A stretch of 12,342 bases of DNA, taken from JBBTRN01 sp038065175 (GTDB lineage Bacteria > Patescibacteriota > Doudnabacteria > UBA920). A program made the translations under genes and the position numbers. Where the stretch lies: assembly GCA_038065175.1 (NCBI GenBank), contig JBBTRN010000041.1, positions 1 to 12,342 on the forward strand, in the 5' to 3' direction. Of the stretch, positions 12,324 through 12,342 are shown piece after piece. The notes under the pieces were generated by a model. It was not told the origin of the DNA. It saw only the letters and a list, made by a program, of their open reading frames with translations, and did no database searches. Each line of letters starts with the position of its first letter. Position 1 is the first letter of the stretch.

Positions 12324-12342
12324 AAAATTTATAAAAATGAAC

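Overview
The window looks like a chromosomal segment of a Patescibacteria/CPR (Parcubacteria-like) bacterium. The evidence is moderate GC with compact genes, dense small palindromic repeats that even sit in frame inside housekeeping genes, strong extended -10 promoters (TGCTAAAAT/TGCTATAAT) placed six bases before the start codon, and the mix of ychF, trpS and rnj with many orphan genes. TGA is used as a stop, so the code is standard. This taxonomic call is inference from style, not from a marker tree.

Left edge (1-541): the 3' part of a diversity-generating retroelement (DGR). A gene truncated by the window edge ends with a variable repeat (VR), followed by a strong terminator, then a promoter and a second, adenine-rich copy of the same sequence that behaves as the template repeat (TR). 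In the ungapped 75-bp core, eight of nine differences fall on TR adenines. No reverse transcriptase is visible; it would have to lie upstream of the window or elsewhere.

581-6100: core gene ychF on the minus strand, then an accessory block: a two-gene nucleotidyltransferase toxin-antitoxin module (minus), a truncated gene remnant followed by a TOTE-type primase-helicase fusion (plus), and a zeta-toxin-like kinase with a 59-residue partner gene that starts by ATGA overlap (minus). This is a small defence/conflict island.

6101-7765: a gene-free stretch with an inverted repeat, then a leaderless two-gene operon of an orphan protein and a HAD-IIB (phosphomannomutase-like) phosphatase, with a 13-bp perfect palindrome inserted in frame near the phosphatase N-terminus.

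7813-8849: two orphan minus-strand genes with classical Shine-Dalgarno sites and their own terminators, unlike the leaderless genes around them; both products carry an HHWH motif.

8885-12342: trpS (with an in-frame palindromic repeat) and rnj (RNase J) on the minus strand. Upstream of rnj lies almost 490 bases without a gene. It holds a good promoter, a candidate structured leader RNA closed by an 8-bp long-range helix, and a second promoter followed by about 150 bases of hairpins ending in a tRNA/tmRNA-like T-arm and acceptor 3' strand.
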